Of a DNA stretch of 64,000 nt, positions 43,057 to 50,881 are shown one piece after another. The DNA comes from JAIBJN01 sp963811635 (GTDB lineage: Bacteria; Actinomycetota; Thermoleophilia; Gaiellales; Gaiellaceae): positions 1 to 64,000 of the forward strand of contig CAWESB010000005.1 of assembly GCA_963811635.1 (NCBI GenBank). The letters are read 5' to 3'. Positions within the stretch are counted from its first letter, which is position 1, and each line of letters opens with the position of its first letter. The notes beneath the pieces were generated by a model. It was not told the DNA's origin. It worked only from the letters and a program-made list of their open reading frames with translations, and ran no database searches. The translations under genes and the position numbers were made by a program.

Positions 43057-43528
43057 GTGGCCGGAGCCGGTCCGGCGGGTTGCCGAAGCGCTGCGAGACG
43101 GCCGCGTCGAGGGGCGGATCGAGGAGTTCGCCGAGGGGACGCCGACCGCCGCCGCCGCCGCGCAGGCGACCGGCGCGCCGATCGACCAGATCGTCAAGTC
43201 GCTCGTCTTCGCCTGCGACGGGCGCCCGCTCGTCGTCATGGTCCCGGGCGACGCCCGCGCGGACACGAGCAGGATTGCGGCAGTCGCCGGCTGCGAGCGC
43301 GTGAAGCCCGTCGGAGCGGACGCCGTCGAGCAGCTCACCGGCTTTCCGCCGGGCGGCGTCGCGCCGTTCCCACTGCCCGGCATCGAGACGGTATTGATCG
43401 AGCAATCCCTGCTCGGCCACGAGGTCGTCTGGATCGGCGCAGGCTCGCGCCGGCACATGGCGGCTCTCGCCCCGAGCGACCTTGCGCGCCTGTCGCGGGC
43501 ACGTCCTGCCCAACTCACCGTCGAGTAA
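43031..43528 (+). CDS. YbaK/ProX-type aminoacyl-tRNA deacylase
   Basis: 165 residues. YbaK core: PTAAAAAQATGAPIDQIVKS with the conserved Lys, LVFACDGRPLVVMVPGD, and the loop GFPPGGVAPFPL ahead of LIEQSLL. Members hydrolyse mischarged tRNAs (Cys/Ala-tRNAPro) in trans. Overlaps the 3' end of serA and ends 10 nt before ilvE. Confidence 0.85.
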   Translation: METTTSRPEWPEPVRRVAEALRDGRVEGRIEEFAEGTPTAAAAAQATGAPIDQIVKSLVFACDGRPLVVMVPGDARADTSRIAAVAGCERVKPVGADAVEQLTGFPPGGVAPFPLPGIETVLIEQSLLGHEVVWIGAGSRRHMAALAPSDLARLSRARPAQLTVE

Positions 43529-43531
43529 CCT
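43526..43531 (+). promoter_or_regulatory. Leaderless-type -10 element of ilvE
   Basis: TAACCT (TANNNT) overlaps the stop of the preceding gene and ends 7 nt before GTG 43539; no Shine-Dalgarno. An internal operon promoter giving a leaderless mRNA is likely. Confidence 0.45.
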
Positions 43532-43538
43532 TCGATCC

Positions 43539-44474
43539 GTGAAAGCGACCGAGAAGATCTGGATGAACGGGGAGCTCGTCGACTGGGCCGACGCCAAGGT
43601 TCACGTCGGAGCCCACGGCCTCCACTACGGGTCCGGCGTGTTCGAGGGGATCCGCTGCTACGAGACCGACGCCGGCCCCGCGGTCTTCCGGCTCACCGAC
43701 CATCTCGAGCGCCTGCACCAGTCCGCCGCGCTCCTGCACATGGAGCTGCCGTATTCCGTCGACGAGCTGCGGCTCGCGACGCACGAGCTCATCGGCGTGA
43801 ACGGTCTCAGCGAGTGCTACATCCGGCCGATCGCGTTCTACGGCTTCGGCGAGCTGGGCGTCCATCCGGGCGCGAACCCTGTCGACGTCGTCCTCATGAC
43901 CTGGCCGTGGGGCGCCTACCTCGGCGAGGAGGCCCTCGCGAAGGGCATCCGCGCGAAGGTCTCGTCCTGGAAGCGCGTCGGGCCGAACACGATCCCGCAC
44001 GTCGCCAAGGCGACCGGCATCTACCTCAACTCGATGCTCGCCGTGATCGAGGCCACGCGCGCCGGCTACGAGGAGGCGATCCTCCTCACCGACGACGGCT
44101 ACGTCGCCGACGGCTCCGGCGAGAACATCTTCGTCGTCAAGGACGAGATCATCTCGACGCCCGACCTCTCCGCCTCGATCCTGCCCGGCATCACCCGGCA
44201 GACGGTGATCGAGATCGCGCAGACGCTGGGATACGCGGTGCACGAGCGCCAGCTCATCCGCTCCGACCTCTACGTCGCCGACGAGCTCTTCATGTGCGGC
44301 ACCGCCGCCGAGGTGACGCCGGTCCGCTCGGTCGACGACCACGAGATCGGCGACCCCGGCCCGGTGACGAAGGCGATCCAGGACGTCTTCTTCGAGGTCG
44401 TCCGCGGGCGCGACGACCGCTTCCTGCGGTGGCTGGAGTACGCGGAGAAGACTCCGGCCGCGCCGGGATCCTGA
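43539..44474 (+). CDS. ilvE: Branched-chain amino acid aminotransferase
   Basis: 311 residues, fold type IV PLP enzyme. HGLHYGSGVFEGIRCYET, FRLTDHLERL, the PLP Lys in PHVAKATGIYLNS, GEEAIL-type EEAILLTDDGYVADGSGENIF, and LPGITRQTVIEIA are family motifs. Final step in Val, Leu and Ile synthesis. The GTG start follows a TANNNT box directly. Confidence 0.92.
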   Translation: MKATEKIWMNGELVDWADAKVHVGAHGLHYGSGVFEGIRCYETDAGPAVFRLTDHLERLHQSAALLHMELPYSVDELRLATHELIGVNGLSECYIRPIAFYGFGELGVHPGANPVDVVLMTWPWGAYLGEEALAKGIRAKVSSWKRVGPNTIPHVAKATGIYLNSMLAVIEATRAGYEEAILLTDDGYVADGSGENIFVVKDEIISTPDLSASILPGITRQTVIEIAQTLGYAVHERQLIRSDLYVADELFMCGTAAEVTPVRSVDDHEIGDPGPVTKAIQDVFFEVVRGRDDRFLRWLEYAEKTPAAPGS

Positions 44475-45589
44475 GCGCGACCGGGCGAATCGAGCTCTCC
44501 GCGCCCTGGATCGACGGGCGCGAGGAGGAGCTCGTGCTCGAGACGCTGCGCTCGGGGCAGCTCTCGCTCGGGCCGATGATCGACCGGTTCGAGGCAGCGC
44601 TCGCAGAGCGCGTCGGCTCGCCGTTCGTCGCTGCCGTCTCGAGCGGGACCGCCGGCCTGCACCTGTCCATGCGCCTGGCCGGCGTCGGGCCCGGCGACGA
44701 GGTCGTGACCACGCCCTTCTCGTTCGTCGCCTCGGCAAACTGCGCGCTCTACGAAGGAGCGATGCCGGTGTTCGCCGACATCGACCCGGACACGCTGAAT
44801 CTCGACCCGGCCGCCGTCGAGGCGGCGATCACGCCGCGGACGACCGCCATCCTGCCGGTGCACATCTTCGGCTATCCGGCCGAGCTCGAGGCGCTGGAGG
44901 CAATCGCCGAGCGCCACGATCTCGCCATCGTCGAGGACGCCTGCGAGGCGCTCGGCTCCGAATATCGCGGCCAGCCGGTCGGCTCCTCCGGCCGTCCGAC
45001 CGTCTTCGCCTTCTACCCGAACAAGCAGATGACCACCGGGGAGGGGGGCGCGGTGGCGGTGTCCTCGGAGGAGGAGTGGGCGCTGCTGAAGAGCCTCTCC
45101 AACCAGGGCCGCAGCGACTCCGGCGAATGGCTCACGCATTCCCGGCTCGGCTACAACTACCGCCTCGACGACCTCTCCGCAGCCCTCGGCCTCGCGCAGG
45201 TCGAGCGCCTCGACGAAATTCTGCCGGCCCGCGCCGACGTCGCCGCCCGCTACGCGGAGCTGCTCGCCGGAGTCGAGCGGGTCGAGGCGCCGCTGCCCGA
45301 CGACGACGACCACCGCCGCTCGTGGTTCGTCTACGTCGTCAAGCTCGAGCGCGGGATCGACCGCAACGAGGTGATCGCGCGGCTGGGGGAGGAGGGCATC
45401 GCCTCGAAGCCTTACCTGCCCTCGATCCACCTGCAGCCGTTCTACCGCGAGCGCTTCGGCTACCGCGAGGGAATGCTCCCCGTATCGGAGGACGCGAGCG
45501 CCCGCACCCTGGCCCTCCCCTTCCATTCGCGCCTGCCAGCGGGCGACCAGGAGCGCGTGGTCGACGCTCTCGCGCGGGCGCTCGCCTGA
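44429..45589 (+). CDS. DegT/DnrJ/EryC1 family aminotransferase
   Basis: About 372-386 residues. Sugar/nucleotide-sugar aminotransferase type: ELSAPWIDGREEELVLETLR, SSGTAGLHLSMRLAGV, TTPFSFVASANC, VEDACEALGSEYRGQ, and the PLP Lys in FYPNKQMTTGEGG. Start uncertain: GTG 44429 overlaps ilvE by 46 nt; CTG 44471 within the ilvE stop (CTGA) gives the N-terminus closest to relatives. Probably makes an amino sugar for surface polysaccharide; no other sugar genes are nearby. Confidence 0.85.
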   Translation: MAGVRGEDSGRAGILSATGRIELSAPWIDGREEELVLETLRSGQLSLGPMIDRFEAALAERVGSPFVAAVSSGTAGLHLSMRLAGVGPGDEVVTTPFSFVASANCALYEGAMPVFADIDPDTLNLDPAAVEAAITPRTTAILPVHIFGYPAELEALEAIAERHDLAIVEDACEALGSEYRGQPVGSSGRPTVFAFYPNKQMTTGEGGAVAVSSEEEWALLKSLSNQGRSDSGEWLTHSRLGYNYRLDDLSAALGLAQVERLDEILPARADVAARYAELLAGVERVEAPLPDDDDHRRSWFVYVVKLERGIDRNEVIARLGEEGIASKPYLPSIHLQPFYRERFGYREGMLPVSEDASARTLALPFHSRLPAGDQERVVDALARALA

Positions 45590-45598
45590 CCCGCTTGC

Positions 45599-45604
45599 GA
45601 TAAT
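45599..45604 (+). promoter_or_regulatory. Leaderless-type -10 element
   Basis: GATAAT ends 6 nt before GTG 45611, with no ribosome site. Matches the pattern seen before folD, the aminotransferase gene and ilvE. Confidence 0.5.
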
Positions 45605-45610
45605 CCCGAC

Positions 45611-45970
45611 GTGGCGGACGGCGCGGCCCGGATGGTCTTTCTCGGCTTCGGCAAGTACGCGCGCGCCGACAAGATCTACGCGCTCGAGCCGATCCGGGGC
45701 GAGGACCGGGGCGGCGGCAAGCGGACGCTGGTCTGGGTGGACGGGATCTCCGAGCCGATCATCGCCAGCCGCACGGAGCGGACGATCTTGCACGAGATGG
45801 GCCAGGACGTCGCTGCAGGGTCTCGCCTGCTCGACGAGGCGCTCGCGTTCGCCGAGCGGATCGCCGAGGACGCCGACAAGGGTCGGGTCGACCTGGGCGA
45901 CCTCGGCCGCCGCGCCCGCAAGCTCCTCGAGGCCAGCGCGAAGCCGACCGAGCCCGAACAGCTGTTTTGA
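45611..45970 (+). CDS. RemA/DUF370-like protein
   Basis: 119 residues. The N-terminal 65 residues (VFLGFGKYARADKIYALEPI, then TLVWVDGISEPIIASRTERT) resemble the DUF370/RemA fold, small DNA-binding regulators of biofilm matrix genes in Firmicutes. The C-terminus adds ~50 helical residues (GSRLLDEALAFAERIAED). Overlaps the glycosylase gene by 4 nt (TTGA). The family call is tentative. Confidence 0.6.
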   Translation: MADGAARMVFLGFGKYARADKIYALEPIRGEDRGGGKRTLVWVDGISEPIIASRTERTILHEMGQDVAAGSRLLDEALAFAERIAEDADKGRVDLGDLGRRARKLLEASAKPTEPEQLF

Positions 45971-46527
45971 GGGCGCTCACGCGCGACTTCTTCGCGCGAA
46001 GCGTCCACGACGTCGCCCCCGCACTGATCGGCTGCACACTGGTCGTCGACGGCGTCGGCGGGCGCATCGTCGAGGTGGAGGCCTACGCGCCCGACGACCC
46101 CGCGAGCCACGGTTTCCGCGGACAGACCTCGCGGAACCGCGTGATGTTCGGGCCGGGCGGGCACGCGTACGTCTACCGCTCGTATGGCATCCACTGGTGC
46201 CTCAACCTCGTCTGCGCGCAGGAGGGGGTGGCCGAGGCCGTGCTCCTGCGGGCGCTCGAGCCGACCTCGGGGCTCGAGGCGATGCGCGCGCGGCGCGGGC
46301 TCGACGACGAGCGCCTCCTCTGCTCGGGGCCCGGCCGGCTGTGCCAGGCGCTCGGCGTCACCGGCGAGCACGACGGCCTTCCGCTCGACCGACGCCCGTT
46401 CGAGCTCCGTGCAGCGGACGCCCCGGTCGAGATCGTGCGGGGGCCGCGCGTGGGGATCACGCGCGCGGTCGAGCACCCGTGGCGCTACGGGCTCGCCGGG
46501 TCGCGCTTCGTCAGCCGCCGGTTCTAG
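45967..46527 (+). CDS. mpg: 3-methyladenine DNA glycosylase (AAG/MPG family)
   Basis: 186 residues. Base-excision repair enzyme for alkylated purines. TRDFFARSVHDVAPALIG, catalytic Glu in IVEVEAYAPDDPASHG, FGPGGHAYVYRSYGIHWCLN and GPGRLCQALG are the AAG signatures. TTG start within the stop of the previous gene. Its stop shares CTAG with the convergent DUF4234 gene. Confidence 0.93.
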   Translation: MRALTRDFFARSVHDVAPALIGCTLVVDGVGGRIVEVEAYAPDDPASHGFRGQTSRNRVMFGPGGHAYVYRSYGIHWCLNLVCAQEGVAEAVLLRALEPTSGLEAMRARRGLDDERLLCSGPGRLCQALGVTGEHDGLPLDRRPFELRAADAPVEIVRGPRVGITRAVEHPWRYGLAGSRFVSRRF

Positions 46528-46922
46528 ACGGCGCCCTTCGAGTGCCAGTAGTCGTTGAGCGCGCCCTGCACCTTGAAGAACCAGATGAAGGGCCCGACGA
46601 TGATGATGAAGCCCGGGATCCACCAGAGGCCGGTGTAGCCGCTGATCGGCGGCTCACGGCCGTCCTGGCGGAGCATCCTGGCGATCTCGGACGGGATCAG
46701 GAACGGCGTGACGAACCCGATCACCAGGTAGATGATGATCCCTACCCAGCCGCCGACCCCGTGTCCGGAGTGGCGCTTCACTTCCTCCTGCGTCTTCCAG
46801 ACCCACCAGAAGCCGTAGAGGCCGATGGTGACGATGTAGAGCAGGATCCCGAAGCCGATGCCCCGGGGCAACCCGACCGGGCCGGTGTTGCCGGTCGTCG
46901 TCGTGGCGACGGACGTTTCCAC
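46524..46922 (-). CDS. DUF4234-type membrane protein
   Basis: 132 residues from GTG 46922 (AGGAGGTG upstream). Three to four helices with the DUF4234 pattern IVTIGLYGFWWVWKTQEEVK, GGWVGIIIYLVIGFVTPFLI, and a final WWIPGFIIIVGPFIWFF helix ahead of VQGALNDYWHSKG. Function unknown. Last gene of the sigma/anti-sigma/PBP unit on this strand. Confidence 0.78.
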   Translation of the reverse strand: METSVATTTTGNTGPVGLPRGIGFGILLYIVTIGLYGFWWVWKTQEEVKRHSGHGVGGWVGIIIYLVIGFVTPFLIPSEIARMLRQDGREPPISGYTGLWWIPGFIIIVGPFIWFFKVQGALNDYWHSKGAV

Positions 46923-46972
46923 GTGTGCACCTCCTTGTGTGCCGGCGGGATTGTCCCACCGCGTACGGATGC

Positions 46973-49405
46973 CTAACCGCGGGAGACGACGAGGCGGACG
47001 GTCATGTTCCGCGTCGCCGCGAGCCCTGCCCGCGGGAACTGGGCGACGATCTCGCCGGCCCGGCCCCCGTCGACGTAGGTCTGCACGAGGCCCGCGAGCC
47101 GTCGGTTCGCGAGCTTGTGGCGCGCCTTCTCGACGGTCATCCCGACGACGTCGGGCACCCGGCCGTTGCCGGGGCGGGGGAGGAAGATGCGAACCGTGCT
47201 CCAGGACGAGAGCGTGCCCGACTTCGGCTTCTGGTCGATGACGTAGCCGAGCTCCTGGCCGGGCTTCGCCGGCCGCCAGATGACCTCCGGGGTGAGCGGC
47301 ATCGAGTAGAGGTGCGACCTGGCCTCGCCCAGGCGCGAGCCTATGACGCTCGGGACGTCGACCTCGTTGGGCTTGCAGGTCGCCTCGGCCTCCGGGCCGG
47401 AGCCCGCGAAGTAGAGGATCTGGCGCGAGCCGCGGCAGTTGCCGTTGTCGAGCAGGACCTTGTTGTTGCGGTTGACGACCTGGAGCGGGACGACGGACTC
47501 GTATGACGGGTACGGGAAGCTCTCCGGCGGCTCGTCGAGGTGGGCGAGGGCCCGCTTGGCGAAGGCCTGCCAGATCAGGGCCGGGAGCGTGCCGCCGGCG
47601 ACAGGGTCGCCCTCGAACTCGGTCTCCATCGGCTGCAGCCGGTCCGGGTAGCCGACCCAGACCGCGACTGCGAGCTGCGGCGTGTAGCCGACGAACCAGG
47701 CGTCGCCGTAGTTCTCGGTCGTGCCCGTCTTGCCGGCGACGGGCCGGTCGGCGAGGGCGGCGCGCTGGCCGGTGCCCTCGGTCACGACGCGTTGGAGGAT
47801 GGAGTTGACGATCGCCGCGTCGTTCGGGTCGACGACCTTCTTCGCCACGGGGTCGTTCGAGTCGGCCCGGCGGCCGTCCTCGACCCGGAGGACCGCTCGC
47901 GGCACGTTGCCGAGCACCGAGCCGTCGATGCGCTCGCCGTTGTTCGCCAGCGAGGCGAAGGCGCGGGCCATCTCCAGGGGGCTGACCGCCTCGACGCCCA
48001 GGCCGATGGCGAAGACATCGTCGAGCGGGCGGGTCACGCCGAGGCGATGCGCCGTGTTGGCGACGTTCTTCGGCCCGACTTGCGCCGTCAGCTGGGCGAA
48101 GACCGAGTTGTCGGAATGAATGGTCGCGTCCTGGAGGTCGATCGGCCCAAGGTACGAGCCCTCGTAGTTGTGCACCGACCAGAGCTTGTCGCCGAGGTTG
48201 ATCGTCGTCGGCTGCGAGGTGAAGACCGTCTGCGGCGAGATGCCCTCCTCGACCGCGGTCGTCAGCACGAACGGCTTGAACGCCGAGCCCGTCTGCCGCT
48301 GGCCCTGGACGGCGAGGTTGAACTGGCTCTTGCGGAAGTTGTCGCCGCCGTACATCGCGAGCACGCGGCCGTCGCGCGGGTCGACCGCGACGAGCGCGGC
48401 CCTCGGGCCGTCCGGGTCGGGCAACCAGTGGCTGATCACCTCGCGCGTGATGTTCTGGAGCTCGAGGTCGATCGACGTGTAGATCTTGAGGCCGCCGCCG
48501 AAGACCTCGCCGGAGCCGTAGTACGGGATCAGCTGCTGCTTCACGTACTCGGCGAAGTAGCCGACGCGGCCCTTGAAGCCCGGAAGCCCGATGTCCTCGG
48601 GCCGGGGGAGGGGCGCCTCGTCGGCGGTGCGGTAGTCGGCAGGCGTGATCAGGCCCTGCTCGAGCATCAGGCGCAGAACGGTCGTCCGCCGCACCTTCGC
48701 TGCGTCCGGGTCGATTGCCGGGTCGTAAGTGCCCGGGCTCGCCGGCATCCCGGCGAGCAGCGCGGCCTCGGGCAGCGTCAGCTCCTTGGCCGGCTTGTCG
48801 AAGTACACGCGCGCCGCCATCTCGATCCCGTAGGCGCCGTTGCCGAAGTAGATGGTGTTCAGGTAGGCGGTGAGGATGCGGTCCTTCGACCAGCGCTGCT
48901 CGAGCTGCCACGCGAGCGCGGCCTCCTTGAGCTTGCGGCTGACCGTCCGCTCCTGCTGCGTGTACTGGTTCTTGACGAACTGCTGCGTGATCGTGGACCC
49001 GCCCTGCACGATGTCCTGCGAGCGGATGTCGGCCAAAACGGCGCGGGCCATCCCCTGGAAGTCGACGCCGCGGTGCTCCCAGAAGCGGCGGTCCTCGACC
49101 GCGACGATCGCCTGCTTCATCACGGGCGAGATCTGCTCGGAGCGAACGACGATGCGGCTCTCCGACCCTCGGAGGACGGCGAGGACGGTCTTGCCGTCGG
49201 AGGCGTAGATGTAGCCGAGCCGCTCGCTGCGCCGCTCCTTTCCGGGCTCCAGCTGCGGCAGCTCGCTCGCGATCGAGCTGACGAGGCCGTACATGAACGA
49301 CACCGTCATGACACAGGCGATGACGGTGAGGAGCGCGAGGAACCGAAGCTTTCGGATCCGGCGAGGGCGCACGGAGGCGCGACGCCTACGTCTTCCGAGC
49401 AGCAC
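46973..49405 (-). CDS. Bifunctional class A penicillin-binding protein with PASTA domains
   Basis: 810 residues. A basic N-tail and one membrane helix precede a GT51 glycosyltransferase domain (EDRRFWEHRGVD with catalytic Glu; QGGSTITQQFVKN) and a transpeptidase domain (SxxK in SAFKPF near 375, SDN, KTGTT). Two C-terminal PASTA domains follow (VPSVIGSRLGEARSHL; VPDVVGMTVEKARHKL). Polymerises and cross-links peptidoglycan. It starts 42 nt after the anti-sigma gene, so envelope stress likely controls it. Confidence 0.95.
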   Translation of the reverse strand: MLLGRRRRRASVRPRRIRKLRFLALLTVIACVMTVSFMYGLVSSIASELPQLEPGKERRSERLGYIYASDGKTVLAVLRGSESRIVVRSEQISPVMKQAIVAVEDRRFWEHRGVDFQGMARAVLADIRSQDIVQGGSTITQQFVKNQYTQQERTVSRKLKEAALAWQLEQRWSKDRILTAYLNTIYFGNGAYGIEMAARVYFDKPAKELTLPEAALLAGMPASPGTYDPAIDPDAAKVRRTTVLRLMLEQGLITPADYRTADEAPLPRPEDIGLPGFKGRVGYFAEYVKQQLIPYYGSGEVFGGGLKIYTSIDLELQNITREVISHWLPDPDGPRAALVAVDPRDGRVLAMYGGDNFRKSQFNLAVQGQRQTGSAFKPFVLTTAVEEGISPQTVFTSQPTTINLGDKLWSVHNYEGSYLGPIDLQDATIHSDNSVFAQLTAQVGPKNVANTAHRLGVTRPLDDVFAIGLGVEAVSPLEMARAFASLANNGERIDGSVLGNVPRAVLRVEDGRRADSNDPVAKKVVDPNDAAIVNSILQRVVTEGTGQRAALADRPVAGKTGTTENYGDAWFVGYTPQLAVAVWVGYPDRLQPMETEFEGDPVAGGTLPALIWQAFAKRALAHLDEPPESFPYPSYESVVPLQVVNRNNKVLLDNGNCRGSRQILYFAGSGPEAEATCKPNEVDVPSVIGSRLGEARSHLYSMPLTPEVIWRPAKPGQELGYVIDQKPKSGTLSSWSTVRIFLPRPGNGRVPDVVGMTVEKARHKLANRRLAGLVQTYVDGGRAGEIVAQFPRAGLAATRNMTVRLVVSRG

Positions 49406-49447
49406 GAAGCCGCGAATTCTAGCGTCCGGCCTGGTGGAGCCGGACGG

Positions 49448-50161
49448 TTAGGCCGGTTGCTCGCTCGTGATGATCGGCTGTTGCGTGGGCTGGTCGACGC
49501 CGCCGGCCTGCTCGACCGTGACGGCGACGATCGCGCCTTCGGGGACGGGTACGGTGAGGGGCACGACCGTTTGTTCGCCGCCGCCCGAGAAGAGCCCGGC
49601 GGGCACCGCCTGGTCACCTTCGATCACCCAAGCTTCGTACGTCTTCTCGGACGGAGCGCCCTCGAGCCCGCTGATCACGAGCGAGCCTTCGCCGCTCTCC
49701 GCGTCGACGACGAGCACGCCGTCCGCGCCTTCGAGCGCGAAGTGGCTCGCGCTCGGGTCAATGAGCGCGATCAGGGCTTCGTTTGCGCGGTGCTGCTCGG
49801 CCTGCACATCGTCGAGCTGCTGCGAGAGGTCGGCGGCCCAGAAGGCGAGCCCTACCGCAGCGATCCCAGCCGCCACTGCTGCCGCGGCCGCGACGGGGAG
49901 GGCCCAGCGCCGGCGCGGCAGCGGGACGACCTTGGGGCGCTCGCTCGCCGCCTGGTCGAGGATCCGGTTGCGGAGCGCTGCAGGCGGCTCGGGCGCGTCG
50001 ACGTCGTATGCCAACTCCGCGGCGGCCCGCTGGAAGGTGGTGACGTTCTCCCGGCACTCGGCGCAGCGGGCGAGATGCTCTTCGAAAGCCTCGAGGTCGT
50101 TCCCTTCGAGGGCGTCGAGAGCGTACGCGGCGCTCAACTCGTGGATCTCGGCTCGTTCCAT
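49448..50161 (-). CDS. Zinc-binding anti-sigma factor (RskA-like)
   Basis: 237 residues. N-terminal anti-sigma domain with the His-x3-Cys-x2-Cys motif HLARCAECRE (about residues 29-38), one transmembrane helix (AAAVAAGIAAVGLAFWA), and an extracytoplasmic RskA domain (ASHFALEGADGVLVVD, KTYEAWVIEGDQAVPAGLFS). It holds the sigma factor encoded just upstream until proteolysis. The start overlaps the sigma gene by 28 nt. Confidence 0.92.
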   Translation of the reverse strand: MERAEIHELSAAYALDALEGNDLEAFEEHLARCAECRENVTTFQRAAAELAYDVDAPEPPAALRNRILDQAASERPKVVPLPRRRWALPVAAAAAVAAGIAAVGLAFWAADLSQQLDDVQAEQHRANEALIALIDPSASHFALEGADGVLVVDAESGEGSLVISGLEGAPSEKTYEAWVIEGDQAVPAGLFSGGGEQTVVPLTVPVPEGAIVAVTVEQAGGVDQPTQQPIITSEQPA

Positions 50162-50727
50162 TGCTCTTCCTCGAATTCTTCCTCCGCGAGTGCCTCGCGG
50201 AGGCTGGCCAGGCCGGAGAACATCCGGCTTTTGATTGTGCCTAACGGCTCGCCCAGGCGGTCGGCGAGCTCGGACTGCGTGAAGCCTCCGTAGTAGGCGA
50301 GCTCGAGTGCCTCGCGCTGCTTGTCGGGTAGGCGCTTGAGCGCTTCCTGCACCCGCTGACGCCTGAGGCGGAGCCAGGCTTGCTCCTCCGTGTCGTCGCC
50401 GGACTCTTGCGGCGCCGCGTCGAGCGGCTCGGCCCGCCGTGGCTGCTCGCGGCGGACGAGGTCGACGGCGCGCCGGTGGATCAGGGTGAGGATCCAGGTG
50501 CTCGCCTTGGCGCGCTCGGCGACGAAGCGGCTGGATGACCGCCAGACGGCCATGAAGCCCTCCTGCACCGCGTCCTCGGCCAGCGCCGGGTCGCGGACGA
50601 TGCGGAGCGCGAGCCCGTAGGCGACGCGCCCGAAGCGGTCGTAGAGCTCCGCCAAGGCGTCTTCGTCGGCGCGGGCGACGAGCGCCACGAGCGCCTCGTC
50701 CGAGAGGTGAGCAAGCCCGCGAGCCAT
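50134..50727 (-). CDS. ECF sigma factor (SigK/SigL-type)
   Basis: 197 residues from ATG 50727 (ATG 50775 possible). Region 2: LAELYDRFGRVAYGLALRIV, AEDAVQEGFMAVWR, STWILTLIHRRAVDLVRR. Region 4: LKRLPDKQREALELAYYGGF with TQSELADRLGEPLGTIKSRM. Cognate anti-sigma, PBP and DUF4234 genes follow in the same direction; a DUF4331 operon diverges from it and may be in its regulon. Confidence 0.92.
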   Translation of the reverse strand: MARGLAHLSDEALVALVARADEDALAELYDRFGRVAYGLALRIVRDPALAEDAVQEGFMAVWRSSSRFVAERAKASTWILTLIHRRAVDLVRREQPRRAEPLDAAPQESGDDTEEQAWLRLRRQRVQEALKRLPDKQREALELAYYGGFTQSELADRLGEPLGTIKSRMFSGLASLREALAEEEFEEEQWNEPRSTS

Positions 50728-50802
50728 GACTCTGCGCCTCTTGCGAGGCGGGCGCAACGCTAGCACTAAAGCCATGTCGGTTCTTCGGCGGCCGGTCCGG
50801 AC

Positions 50803-50848
50803 CGGTTCGATCCGGCGGTCCGAACCGTTCCTCCGGGTCGGCCGAATA
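50803..50848 (+). promoter_or_regulatory. Inverted repeat and possible ECF promoter between divergent operons
   Basis: CGGTTCG (50803-50809) and CGAACCG (50821-50827) form a 7-bp inverted repeat. The right arm contains GAACC, an ECF-type -35, 16 nt from CGAATA (50843-50848), ahead of the DUF4331 gene. The mirrored arm could serve the minus-strand sigma gene. Low certainty. Confidence 0.35.
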
Positions 50849-50881
50849 CGCGGCGTTCAACCCCCCACGGAGGAGAGGAAC

